In this document: positions 1 to 10,415 of the stretch, one piece after another
Layout: the number at the start of each line of letters is the position of its first letter
How positions within the stretch are numbered: position 1 is the first letter of the stretch
NCBI GenBank assembly: GCA_038319115.1
Contig: JBBQCV010000049.1
Location: 1-20,535, forward strand
Length of the DNA stretch: 20,535 nt
Direction of reading: 5' to 3'
Source of the DNA: SZAS-79 sp038319115
Lineage (GTDB): Bacteria > Pseudomonadota > Gammaproteobacteria > Burkholderiales > SG8-39
Position numbers and translations under genes: made by a program
The notes under the pieces: generated by a model
What the model saw: the letters and a program-made list of their open reading frames with translations, nothing else
What the model was told of the DNA's origin: nothing
Databases searched by the model: none

Positions 1-389
1 AGGAACAGGCGGCTGGGCGGCTGCCTGAATACAAGCCATGCCGCGAGCGTGACGAATATCGCAGCGAGGTTGGCCAGCAGCGTCGAGTTCGCCACCGAGG
101 TCAACTTGACCGAGAAGTGCCAGAACGCGAGGTCGCCTGCAAATGCAATGGCCGCGGCGACGAGCAGCCATTGCGAGGGGCGGGACGCAAGCGGCTTGGC
201 ACCGTCCCGCGCCCGTCCGACGGCGGCGACCAGCGCCCACAGGACGGGAACGGCGAGCGCGACGCGCCAGAACGCCGTCGCCGTCGGCCCGGTTTCGGAC
301 ACGCGCACGAAAATCGGCGACAACGCGATGCATACCGCACCCACGAGCAACGCGGCGAGCGCGGCGCGCTGGGAAGGCGGCGAAGCCAC
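1..389 (-). CDS. EamA/DMT-family membrane transporter, N-terminal part (cut by window edge)
   Basis: The reverse strand reads continuously from here to the window edge and gives about 129 residues of a very hydrophobic protein. Four membrane segments are visible: near residues 9-29 (ALLVGAVCIALSPIFVRV), then TATAFWRVALAVPVLWALV, WLLVAAAIAFAGDLAFWHFS and LLANLAAIFVTLAAWLVF. The pattern 'G...AFWR' in helix 2 followed by 'ALAFWHFSVKLTSVANSTLLANL'-like sequence in helices 3-4 is typical of the drug/metabolite transporter (EamA) superfamily, 10-helix inner-membrane exporters of small metabolites; the substrate cannot be told. There is no ATG in this frame. I chose GTG at 389 because AGGGAGG lies at 400-406, ten bases upstream; TTG at 419 in the same frame is the alternative. 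It is divergent from dnaE, and the 3' part lies outside the window. Confidence 0.8.
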   Translation of the reverse strand, partial: MASPPSQRAALAALLVGAVCIALSPIFVRVSETGPTATAFWRVALAVPVLWALVAAVGRARDGAKPLASRPSQWLLVAAAIAFAGDLAFWHFSVKLTSVANSTLLANLAAIFVTLAAWLVFRQPPSRLF

Positions 390-504
390 GCGCGCGGGGC
401 CTCCCTGCGGGGCAGTCAAGATCGGCCGCTCATCTGCGCCCCATTTACCGCGCTTGCGACAGTGGCATGGCGTGCATTATGGCAGCGCGGCACGAGGGTG
501 CGGA

Positions 505-513
505 TGGTAAAAT
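505..513 (+). promoter_or_regulatory. Candidate extended -10 element of dnaE (TGGTAAAAT)
   Basis: TGG followed by TAAAAT at 508-513 resembles an extended sigma70 -10 box. A transcript would start near 520, only about seven bases before the dnaE ATG at 527, and no Shine-Dalgarno sequence lies between. No convincing -35 box is present at the right distance, which fits an extended -10 promoter. Inferred from sequence only. Confidence 0.45.
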
Positions 514-526
514 TTTTACACTGCCC

Positions 527-4000
<3,474 letters not shown>

Positions 4001-4016
4001 TTGATCGTTTTCATAT

Positions 4017-4051
4017 TTGGAAAGTCAATTGCCATGTGAGCGGCTTTCCAA
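4017..4051. promoter_or_regulatory. Inverted repeat TTGGAAAG-19-CTTTCCAA, possible operator
   Basis: TTGGAAAG at 4017-4024 and CTTTCCAA at 4044-4051 are perfect 8-base inverted copies separated by 19 bases. They lie in a markedly AT-rich gap between dnaE and the catabolic pair. There is no T-tract after the right arm, so a terminator is unlikely. A two-half-site operator for a local regulator is the better reading, but no regulator gene is nearby in the window. Confidence 0.4.
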
Positions 4052-4081
4052 TTAGTTCTATGATATTTAAAGTTAAACTTT
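4045..4081 (+). promoter_or_regulatory. Candidate promoter and overlapping dyad upstream of the FAH-family/hydroxylase operon
   Basis: TTTCCA at 4045-4050, a 17-base spacer and TAAAGT at 4068-4073 form a plausible sigma70-type promoter that would start transcription near 4080, about 20 bases before the ATG. TATGAT at 4059-4064 is an alternative -10. The -10 region overlaps a short perfect dyad, AAAGT-TAA-ACTTT at 4069-4081. The -35 candidate also overlaps the right arm of the larger inverted repeat at 4017-4051, so repression at this site would be straightforward. This is inference from spacing and symmetry. Confidence 0.4.
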
Positions 4082-4099
4082 TACGGTATTGGAGCGTGG

Positions 4100-4984
4100 A
4101 TGAAGCTAGCGGTTTACGACGATCACCGCGTCGGGGTGGTCGAGGACGGCCAGGTTTACGACGTGACCGGCGCGGTGCCCGGGGCCGGGCCGGGGTGGCC
4201 GCCGATGTACATGAATGCGCTCATCGGCCGGTGGGAGGAGTGCGCGCTCCGCGTGGCCGCAGCGCGCAAGGATGCCACACCCGTTCCGCTCGAATCGGTG
4301 CGCCTGTTGCCGCCCAACCCGTGCCCGGTGCACGTCATCGCTGCCCCCGCCAACTACCGCAAGCACATCGGCGAGATCGGGGCGCGCTCGGTGAGCAAGG
4401 GCCGCTCGGCCGAGCAGCAGGGATTCTTCATGAAGGCCACCGCCTCGCTGGTTGGGGCGGGCGGCGCGATCGAACTGCCCAGGGGTTCGGCTCGGCGCTT
4501 TGACCACGAGTCCGAACTGGCGGTGATCATTGGCCGCCGCGCGCGCAACGTGCCGCGCACCGAGGCCATGCAGTACGTGTTCGGCTACAGCTGCCTCATC
4601 GACGTGACGATGCGCATCGAGCCCGGCGTCGCCGAGGAGGAGCGCGTGACGCGCAAATCCTTCGAAACCTTCACGCCCCTGGGCCCGTGGATCGTGACCG
4701 CCGACGAAGTGCCCGCCCCGCAGGCGTTGCGCAACCAGCTCTGGGTCAACGGCCAGCCCAGGCAGGATGCCAACACGCGCGACATGATCGTGGACATTGC
4801 GGCGCTGATCGAGCTCGTCTCTTCGGTCATGACGCTCAACCCGGGCGACGTGATCGCGAGCGGCACCCCCGAAGGCGTGGGGCCGATCGTGCCCGGCGAC
4901 GCGGTGCGCATCGCGATCGAGTCGGTCGGCGAAATGACGCTCCCCGTGCGCGAGGCAGCGGGGTTCTCGCCCCGCCGCTTCTGA
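4100..4984 (+). CDS. Fumarylacetoacetate hydrolase family protein
   Basis: The product has 294 residues. It belongs to the FAH superfamily, metal-dependent enzymes that hydrolyse, decarboxylate or isomerise acylpyruvate-type products of aromatic ring cleavage in the cytoplasm. The N-terminal third is the short FAH_N-like part. The catalytic fold contains FDHESELAVIIGR, giving metal-ligand candidates E137 and E139. The third ligand candidate is D168 in YSCLIDVTMR, and the 29-residue spacing matches the family. GDVIASGTPEGVG near the end is the other FAH signature. GGAG at 4091-4094, five bases before the ATG, supports the start. The next gene begins 13 bases after the stop, so the two are almost certainly co-transcribed. 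The exact substrate cannot be assigned; a 2-keto-alkenoate/acylpyruvate-like compound is a reasonable guess from the neighbouring hydroxylase. Confidence 0.93.
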   Translation: MKLAVYDDHRVGVVEDGQVYDVTGAVPGAGPGWPPMYMNALIGRWEECALRVAAARKDATPVPLESVRLLPPNPCPVHVIAAPANYRKHIGEIGARSVSKGRSAEQQGFFMKATASLVGAGGAIELPRGSARRFDHESELAVIIGRRARNVPRTEAMQYVFGYSCLIDVTMRIEPGVAEEERVTRKSFETFTPLGPWIVTADEVPAPQALRNQLWVNGQPRQDANTRDMIVDIAALIELVSSVMTLNPGDVIASGTPEGVGPIVPGDAVRIAIESVGEMTLPVREAAGFSPRRF

Positions 4985-4997
4985 CCGCCACGCTGGC

Positions 4998-6611
4998 ATG
5001 ACCTTCACTCCGGTGCTGGTGGCCGGCGGAGGCCCCGTCGGTCTCGCGCTGGCCGGCGATTTGGGCTGGCGTGGCGCGGCCTGCACGCTGATCGATTCGG
5101 GCGATGGGGCGATCTACCAGGCCAAGATGGACATGGTCGGCATCCGCACGATGGAATATTGCCGCCGCTGGGGCATCGTGCCGTGGGTTGAGGAGGCCGG
5201 CTATAACCGGGACTACCCGCAGGACTGCGTCTGGGTCACGAGCCTCACGGGATGGGAACTGGGCCGCGAGCAGTTCCCCAAGCCAAGCGAGGCGCGTGCG
5301 CCGGCCGAAAGCCCGCAGACGCGCGAGCGCTGCCCGCAGAATTTCTTCGACCCGGTGCTGGCTCGCTTCGCCGGGCAATTCCCCGGCGTGTCGATGCGCT
5401 ATCGCACCACCCTGGCGGCGTTCGAGGAGCGCGCGGATCGCGTCGTGGCAACACTCCGCAACGAAGTGGACGGCAGCGAGGAGTCCATCGAGTGTGCCTA
5501 CCTCGTCGGCTGCGACGGGGGTGCGAGCACCGTGCGCCAGGGGCTCGGCATCACGATGAGCGGCACGCCCACGCTTACCCATACCACCAACGTCATCTTC
5601 CGCTGCGAAGGGCTGGAAGAGCTGCACGACAAGGCGCCTGCGTACCGCTTCATCTTCATCGGCCCGGAAGGCACCTGGGCCACGTTGGTGGCCATCAACG
5701 GCCGCGACCAGTGGCGCTTCTCGCTGGTGGGCGACGCGCAGAAGCGCACTCTGTCAGAAGACGAACTGCGGCAGGCCATCGTGCGCGCCATGGGGCGCAA
5801 GTTCGAATTCGAGATCCTGTCGGTGCTGCCGTGGGTGCGCCGGCAACTGGTGGCCGAGCATTACGGTACGCGGCGCGTGTTCATCGCCGGCGACGCGGCG
5901 CACCTCACTTCGCCCACCGGTGGTTTCGGCATGAACACCGGCATCCAGGATTCAGTCAACCTCGCCTGGAAACTTGCCGCGTGCCTCGAGGGATGGGGCG
6001 GGGAGCGGCTGCTCGCTTCCTACGAGATCGAGTGCCGGCCGGTGGGAATCCGCAACGTCGCCGAGGCCACCGGCAACCTCGAGCGCATGCTCTCGCCGCG
6101 CGTCACTTCGGTGCCGCCGGCAATGTTCGACACAGGTAGCGATGGCGACCGCGCGCGCAAGGCATTCGGTGATGCCTATACCGAAATGATGCGCCGCGAA
6201 TGGTTCTCGAACGGCATCCACCTGGGCTACATGTACGAGGGCTCCCCCGTGATCGTCCCCGACGGTACCCCGCAGCCGCCCGACGAGGTGTCGACCTACC
6301 GGCCGACGGCCCGGCCCGGTTCTCGCGCCCCGCATGCATGGCTGGAGGATGGGCGCTCGATCCTCGACCTGTTCGGCAAGGCGTTCGTGCTGCTGCGCTT
6401 CGGCACGCGGCCTGCGCCTGCCGCGAACCTCGTCGCGGCGGCGGCCGCGCGCAAGGTTCCTCTTGAAGTGTTCGACATAGCGCAGGCGCATGCCGCGCGC
6501 GTTTACGAAAAGTCACTTGTGCTGGTGCGCCCCGATGGGCAGGTGTGCTGGCGCGACGATGTCGAGCCCCGGGATGCATTGGCGCTGATCGACATAATCC
6601 GCGGCGTGTAA
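4998..6611 (+). CDS. FAD-dependent aromatic monooxygenase (PheA/TfdB/MhpA class)
   Basis: The product has 537 residues and is a class A flavoprotein hydroxylase. GGGPVG at residues 10-15 binds the ADP part of FAD. The second FAD/NADPH motif VGCDGGAST has its Asp at 173. IAGDAAH has D299, which contacts the FAD ribityl chain, and is followed by PTGGFGMNTGIQDSVNLAWK, a segment very characteristic of this family. The last ~110 residues (from about HAWLEDGRSILDLFG) match the thioredoxin-like C-terminal domain of phenol hydroxylase/MhpA-type enzymes. Members hydroxylate phenolic rings using NAD(P)H and O2. Pairing with an FAH-family protein suggests an aromatic degradation segment, but no ring-cleavage dioxygenase or transport gene accompanies it here. 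The Shine-Dalgarno before the ATG is poor, and translational coupling to the upstream gene is likely. The substrate is unknown. Confidence 0.93.
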   Translation: MTFTPVLVAGGGPVGLALAGDLGWRGAACTLIDSGDGAIYQAKMDMVGIRTMEYCRRWGIVPWVEEAGYNRDYPQDCVWVTSLTGWELGREQFPKPSEARAPAESPQTRERCPQNFFDPVLARFAGQFPGVSMRYRTTLAAFEERADRVVATLRNEVDGSEESIECAYLVGCDGGASTVRQGLGITMSGTPTLTHTTNVIFRCEGLEELHDKAPAYRFIFIGPEGTWATLVAINGRDQWRFSLVGDAQKRTLSEDELRQAIVRAMGRKFEFEILSVLPWVRRQLVAEHYGTRRVFIAGDAAHLTSPTGGFGMNTGIQDSVNLAWKLAACLEGWGGERLLASYEIECRPVGIRNVAEATGNLERMLSPRVTSVPPAMFDTGSDGDRARKAFGDAYTEMMRREWFSNGIHLGYMYEGSPVIVPDGTPQPPDEVSTYRPTARPGSRAPHAWLEDGRSILDLFGKAFVLLRFGTRPAPAANLVAAAAARKVPLEVFDIAQAHAARVYEKSLVLVRPDGQVCWRDDVEPRDALALIDIIRGV

Positions 6612-6625
6612 GTGCGCCAGCGCAC
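6612..6625. other. 14-base palindrome GTGCGC-CA-GCGCAC after the hydroxylase stop codon
   Basis: A perfect 6+2+6 inverted repeat begins at the base after the TAA. The same arms recur at 7523-7536. There is no clear T-tract immediately downstream (the first TTTT is about 20 bases away), so this is at best a weak terminator hairpin. It could instead be an mRNA 3'-end stabilising hairpin or a protein site. Confidence 0.4.
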
Positions 6626-6681
6626 GCTGCCCGCCCAGGGTTTTCTCCGCCAGGGCCGACACCCTGACAGATATGGATTAC

Positions 6682-6699
6682 AGGGGAAACTCCTCCCCT
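6682..6699. other. Small inverted repeat AGGGGA-6-TCCCCT
   Basis: Perfect 6-base arms with a 6-base loop lie in the 150-base gap between the hydroxylase and the DUF4124 gene. It could form a hairpin in a read-through transcript. No function can be assigned. Confidence 0.25.
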
Positions 6700-6749
6700 C
6701 CGTGGCCAACTGGGGCGCTTGTCCCACAGATTCGGCTCCGGCCGGCCGA

Positions 6750-6755
6750 TAAAGT
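6750..6755 (+). promoter_or_regulatory. Candidate -10 box TAAAGT predicting a leaderless transcript
   Basis: TAAAGT ends six bases before the ATG at 6762, so the expected transcription start (about seven bases after the -10) is the A of the start codon. No Shine-Dalgarno is present. The module GCCGATAAAGTGCGGTCATG matches the one at the small lipoprotein gene (14476-14494) at 18 of 20 bases, which supports a real conserved arrangement. The -35 is weak. Confidence 0.5.
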
Positions 6756-6761
6756 GCGGTC

Positions 6762-7487
6762 ATGGACTCGAACCGCAAACTTCTCCCGGCGTTGGTCGCC
6801 ACGGTAGCGCTGCTCGCCAGCGCCGGCGCCTTTGCGCAAACGATCTACAAGCAGGTCGATGCGAACGGGCGCGTGACATTCACCGATCGCCCCAGCGCCG
6901 ATGCGCGGGTCGTGGCGAGCTACGAGTCGCCCCGGGCGCACGCGCAGGAGGATGGAAGGCAGAGCCGTTACCCGGAAGTGCAATACCCGGATAACCGGCG
7001 CGCGGAAGATCTCCGTCCGTCCGCTGCCTTGTATCCCGACGTTTTCCCGGCTCCGCGTCAAGCGGAGTCCTTCGCCCAGGGCGGCAATGACATGCGCCAG
7101 CAGCGCTCCTCCGAGGACGCGGCCGCGCGCATGGTCGAATCGCCCGCGTGGCAGGACTCCACGCCGGGGCGGGAGATCGAGCGTGCAGTATTCACTGCCG
7201 CCACCCTTGCCACGCCGGACGCCGCCCAGATCGATTTCATGGAATCCGCGCGGCGCGCCCGGCAGGAAGCCACGTACCGGGAGGCTGCGCCGATCCTGGT
7301 GGTCCACGACGCCCCTCGCGCCACTTACGCTGCCCCGGCCTCCACCAAGCGCGCAATGTCTTCGTTTTACATTCTGTGGGCCGGGGCGTTCCTCGTCCTC
7401 GCTGCGGGCCTGCTGTACGTCGGCTGGCAGGTGATCCGCCTCGTCCTCGGGAGCTCGTTTCCGCGCTGGCACGTCGGCGGCGCCTGA
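6762..7487 (+). CDS. DUF4124 domain-containing secreted protein with C-terminal membrane helix
   Basis: The product has 241 residues. A signal peptide is clear: basic start, hydrophobic core LLPALVATVALLASAGAFA, predicted cleavage after A25. The mature protein begins at once with TIYKQVDANGRVTFTDRP, the DUF4124 signature common in beta- and gammaproteobacterial envelope proteins. The middle (about 60-195) is low in conserved features, rich in Arg, Ala, Glu and Pro, and probably flexible. Residues ~202-223 (FYILWAGAFLVLAAGLLYVGW) form a transmembrane helix, followed by a short basic tail, so the domain would sit in the periplasm anchored in the inner membrane. The DUF has no settled biochemical role. 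The start is chosen on the signal peptide and the -10 box next to it; there is no ribosome-binding site. Confidence 0.85.
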   Translation: MDSNRKLLPALVATVALLASAGAFAQTIYKQVDANGRVTFTDRPSADARVVASYESPRAHAQEDGRQSRYPEVQYPDNRRAEDLRPSAALYPDVFPAPRQAESFAQGGNDMRQQRSSEDAAARMVESPAWQDSTPGREIERAVFTAATLATPDAAQIDFMESARRARQEATYREAAPILVVHDAPRATYAAPASTKRAMSSFYILWAGAFLVLAAGLLYVGWQVIRLVLGSSFPRWHVGGA

Positions 7488-7522
7488 GCGCGACAACGCC
7501 GCGCGCCGAACAAGGCTGCTGT

Positions 7523-7536
7523 GTGCGCAAGCGCAC
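7523..7536. other. 14-base palindrome GTGCGC-AA-GCGCAC (second copy)
   Basis: The arms are identical to those at 6612-6625; only the two central bases differ. It lies in the 108-base gap between the DUF4124 gene and the dehydrogenase gene, 36 bases after the stop codon. There is no T-tract. The recurrence within 900 bases on either side of one gene makes chance less likely, but function is unknown. Confidence 0.35.
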
Positions 7537-7595
7537 CGCTGGGTGTGCTCCATGCGGTCAAGCTGGTTCTTGCCTGAGCCAACCCGGATCCACCG

Positions 7596-8948
7596 ATGAA
7601 AAACCGCAACGAACGGCGCGACCCGCGCCCCATCCTTTGTGCCGTGTTGGTTTGCCTTGCTCTAGGTGGATGCGAGTCGGCCCGGTTGCCCTTCGGCGCC
7701 GGTACCGGTCCCACCCCGCAGTTACCGCCGCCGGACTCTTCCCTGATACCCACGGTCCATATTGCACCGGCCGATCCCTGGCCCGAGGGATCGGGGCCCA
7801 CTGCCGCACCCGGCCTCGCGGTCGCGGCATTCGCGCGGGGCCTCGACCATCCCCGCTGGCTGTATGTGCTCCCCAACGGCGACGTGCTGGTGGCGGAAAC
7901 CAACGCGCCGCCCAAGCCCGACGATGGCAAGGGCATCAAGGGTTGGATCATGAAGTAGGTCATGCATCGGGCGGGGGCGGTCACGCCGAGCGCCAACCGC
8001 ATCACCCTGCTGCGCGACGCCGATGATGATGGGGTGGCCGAAACCCGCAGTGTGTTCCTGGCCGGACTTAATTCGCCGTTCGGCATGGCCCTGACAGGCA
8101 GCGATTTGTTCGTCGCCAATACCGACGCGATCATGCGCTACCGCTATGTCGAAGGCAGCCTGCAACTCGATCCCGCAGGCACCCGGGTCACCGAGCTTCC
8201 CGCCGGCACCATCAATCATCACTGGACCAAGAACGTTATCGCCAGCCGGGACGCCAAGCGCCTGTATGCGACGGTGGGCTCGAACAGCAACGTTGCCGAA
8301 AACGGCATGGTCAACGAGGCGGGCCGCGCGGCGATCATGGAGATCGATACCGCCACCGGCGCTTCGCGGTTGTACGCCACGGGCCTGCGCAACCCCAATG
8401 GCATGGGATGGCAACCCGAATCGGGCGGGTTGTGGACGGTGGTCAACGAGCGCGACGAGCTGGGCAGCGACCTCGTGCCCGATTACCTCACCGAGGTGCG
8501 ACAAGACGGATTCTACGGCTGGCCCTACAGCTATTACGGCAGCCATGTGGATGAGCGCGTCAAGCCGCAGCGTCCGGACCTCGTGGCCACCGCCCGCGTG
8601 CCCGACTACGCGCTCGGCACCCACGTCGCGCCCCTGGGGCTGGCCTTCTATGAGGGCAAGCTGCTGCCTGCGAAGTATGCCAACGGCGCGTTCATCGGCG
8701 AGCACGGCTCGTGGAACCGTCGGCCGCGCAGCGGTTACCGCGTGGTGTTCGTGGCTTTCTCCCAGGGTCGCCCATCGGGAGCTCCGGAGGACGTGCTCAC
8801 CGGGTTCGTCGACGCCGATGGCAACGCGCGGGGCCGGCCCGTGGGGGTGGCAGTGGATGCCCGCGGTGCGGTACTGGTAGCCGACGACGTGGGGAACGTC
8901 ATCTGGCGCGTCACCCCGGCGGCGGCCCGGACGGCGACGGCGCGCTAG
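7596..8948 (+). pseudogene. PQQ-dependent sugar dehydrogenase (sorbosone dehydrogenase-like) lipoprotein, interrupted by in-frame TAG
   Basis: One reading frame runs from ATG 7596 to TAG 8946-8948 and is broken once, by TAG at 7956-7958 (codon 121). Before it comes a lipoprotein signal (ILCAVLVCLALGGC, Cys26), a Pro-rich linker and the start of the propeller (ARGLDHPRWLYVLPNGDVLVAE). After it the same frame continues with typical family sequence: SANRITLLRDADDDGVAET, LRNPNGMGWQPESGGLWTVV, DGFYGWPYSYYG, GEHGSWNRRPRSGYRVVF and a final VGVAVDARGAVLVADDVGN. The whole would be about 450 residues, a soluble-type glucose/sorbosone dehydrogenase beta-propeller lipoprotein. The stop splits the first blade region, and an ATG at 7962 could only reinitiate a fragment without signal. 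The base order AAG-TAG-GTC suggests a CAG-to-TAG change. It is either a recent pseudogene, a readthrough gene or a sequencing error; everything after the stop is well preserved. Confidence 0.82.
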
Positions 8949-8952
8949 AAGT

Positions 8953-10233
8953 TCAGAGCTGCAGGCCGAACAAGCTCGCGGCTTTCTCGGCCGCTTTCTC
9001 AGTCCACGGACGCTCCTGCCACGCCTGCAGCGTTGCGCGACGTGCGCGCCCAAGGTCACGGACGAAGATGGTGGTCTGCTCGCGCGCGAATGCCGCGTCG
9101 TAGACGTTGAGGTTGGCTTCGTCGTTGAGGCGAAACGAGCGGTTGTCGAAGTTCGTCGATCCCACAGACACCAGCAGGGCGTCGACGACCATGACCTTGC
9201 AGTGGTACATCGTCGGCTGGTATTCGTACATTTCGGCGCCCGCTTCAAGCAGCGTGCCCCACAAGGCCCGCGACGCGGCCTTGACCACATGGGTGTCGGT
9301 GTGCGGGCCCGGCGTGATTATGCGCACCTTCACGCCGCGTTTCAGCGCGTCCACCAGCGCGCGAAGGGCAAGTTCGTCGGGCACGAAATAGGCGCTCGAA
9401 AGGTCGATCGAGCGCGATGCCGCGGTGATCGCCATGAGGTACATGAGTTGCATGCTTTCGCTGCCGCCCGAAGGCGAGCTGCTGAACATCTGCGCCGCGC
9501 TTTCGCCTGCCGGCGCAAGCTGGGGGAAATAATCAGGACCATGCAGGACCGTGCCGGTGACCTTGATCCAGTTGTCGAGGAACACCGCCTGCATCTGCGC
9601 AACCACCGGGCCCTCGACCCGGAAATGGGTGTCACGCCAGTGCTCCGGGTCTTCGGCGTCGCCGCTCCACAAGTCGGAAATCCCCACACCGCCGGTGAAC
9701 GCAACGCGGCCGTCGGTCACCAGGACCTTGCGATGGGTGCGGTTGTTCATGCGCGCGAGGTTGTACCAGTGCGGCTTGTGGAACTTGCGCACTTGCACGC
9801 CGGCCTGCTCCATGCGGGCGAGCAGTTCGGGCTCCATCTTGCTGCTACCCACCCAGTCGAGAAGCACGTGTACCTGAACCCCGGCCTTTGCGCGCTCGGT
9901 CAGCGCGTCGGCGAACTCCTTGCCCACCGTCCCCGACCAGTAGATGTAGCTCTCGAAGGTAATGCTCTTCTGCGCGACGCGGATCGCCGCGAGCATCGAC
10001 GGGAAGATCCGCTTCCCGTTGAGGAGCACTTCCACGCGGTTGCCGGGAACAATGGCCGGGCCAAGCAACACGCCCATGGCGCGGTTGAAGTCGGCGTCGG
10101 CGACGCTGTACAGGCGCTCGACTTTGCGGTCGATCTTCTTCTCGCCACTGGTGAAATTCAGGAACAGCACCACGGCGACCAGCGTCGCGACGAAGGTGAT
10201 CAGGATGGCGGGCAGCATCGGACGGATATTCAT
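8953..10233 (-). CDS. Phospholipase D-like / cardiolipin synthase-family protein
   Basis: The product has 426 residues. One N-terminal membrane helix (about residues 6-27, MLPAILITFVATLVAVVLFL) is followed by two PLD phosphatidyltransferase domains. HKD motif 1 is THRKVLVTDG with H167, K169 and D174. HKD motif 2 is YHCKVMVVDALLVSVGSTNF with H344, K346 and D351. FTGGVGISD and GSTNFDNRSF are the usual companion segments. This architecture fits bacterial cardiolipin synthases, which join two phosphatidylglycerols or phosphatidylglycerol and phosphatidylethanolamine at the inner membrane, although other PLD-type transferases cannot be excluded. It has one helix rather than the two of ClsA. The gene converges on the dehydrogenase with only four bases between stop codons. 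The start shows only a weak AGG three bases upstream of the ATG. Confidence 0.93.
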   Translation of the reverse strand: MNIRPMLPAILITFVATLVAVVLFLNFTSGEKKIDRKVERLYSVADADFNRAMGVLLGPAIVPGNRVEVLLNGKRIFPSMLAAIRVAQKSITFESYIYWSGTVGKEFADALTERAKAGVQVHVLLDWVGSSKMEPELLARMEQAGVQVRKFHKPHWYNLARMNNRTHRKVLVTDGRVAFTGGVGISDLWSGDAEDPEHWRDTHFRVEGPVVAQMQAVFLDNWIKVTGTVLHGPDYFPQLAPAGESAAQMFSSSPSGGSESMQLMYLMAITAASRSIDLSSAYFVPDELALRALVDALKRGVKVRIITPGPHTDTHVVKAASRALWGTLLEAGAEMYEYQPTMYHCKVMVVDALLVSVGSTNFDNRSFRLNDEANLNVYDAAFAREQTTIFVRDLGRARRATLQAWQERPWTEKAAEKAASLFGLQL

Positions 10234-10252
10234 TGCCTGGGGTATGTCGGTT

Positions 10253-10305
10253 TTCGCAAGCGAATGGTCCGCGCGTTATTCGCAAGGCTCGGTACGCTGG
10301 CGTAC
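10253..10305. other. Dyads in the divergent spacer (TTCGC-AA-GCGAA and GTACGC-TG-GCGTAC)
   Basis: The 182-base spacer between the divergent PLD-like gene and the glycine-zipper gene contains TTCGCAAGCGAA near its left end and a perfect GTACGC-TG-GCGTAC at 10292-10305; TTCGCAAG also recurs between them (10279-10286). They are placed where a shared operator would be expected. No clear -35/-10 pair could be chosen for either gene. Confidence 0.3.
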
Positions 10306-10415
10306 TGAATCGATATTTCTTCCGCGCGACGATTGCGTCAGCGGGGCCCAAAACCCTCCGCATGTTCCTTGCGCTTCAAAACAGGGCAGCACCCTCATCA
10401 ACAGGAGATTTGAAT

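Noticed and set aside
143..526. Upstream in-frame extension of dnaE by 128 codons
   Set aside because: It is antisense to the transporter gene, Arg/Pro-rich as expected of a shadow frame, and the homologous DnaE start is at 527.
6760..6785. GGTTCGAGTCC on the minus strand, resembling a tRNA T-loop
   Set aside because: The flanking bases do not form a T-stem or acceptor stem, and the sequence is the start of the DUF4124 gene.
7722..9290. 522-codon minus-strand frame across the dehydrogenase/PLD region
   Set aside because: It runs opposite to one recognised gene and out of frame in the other, with no family motif.
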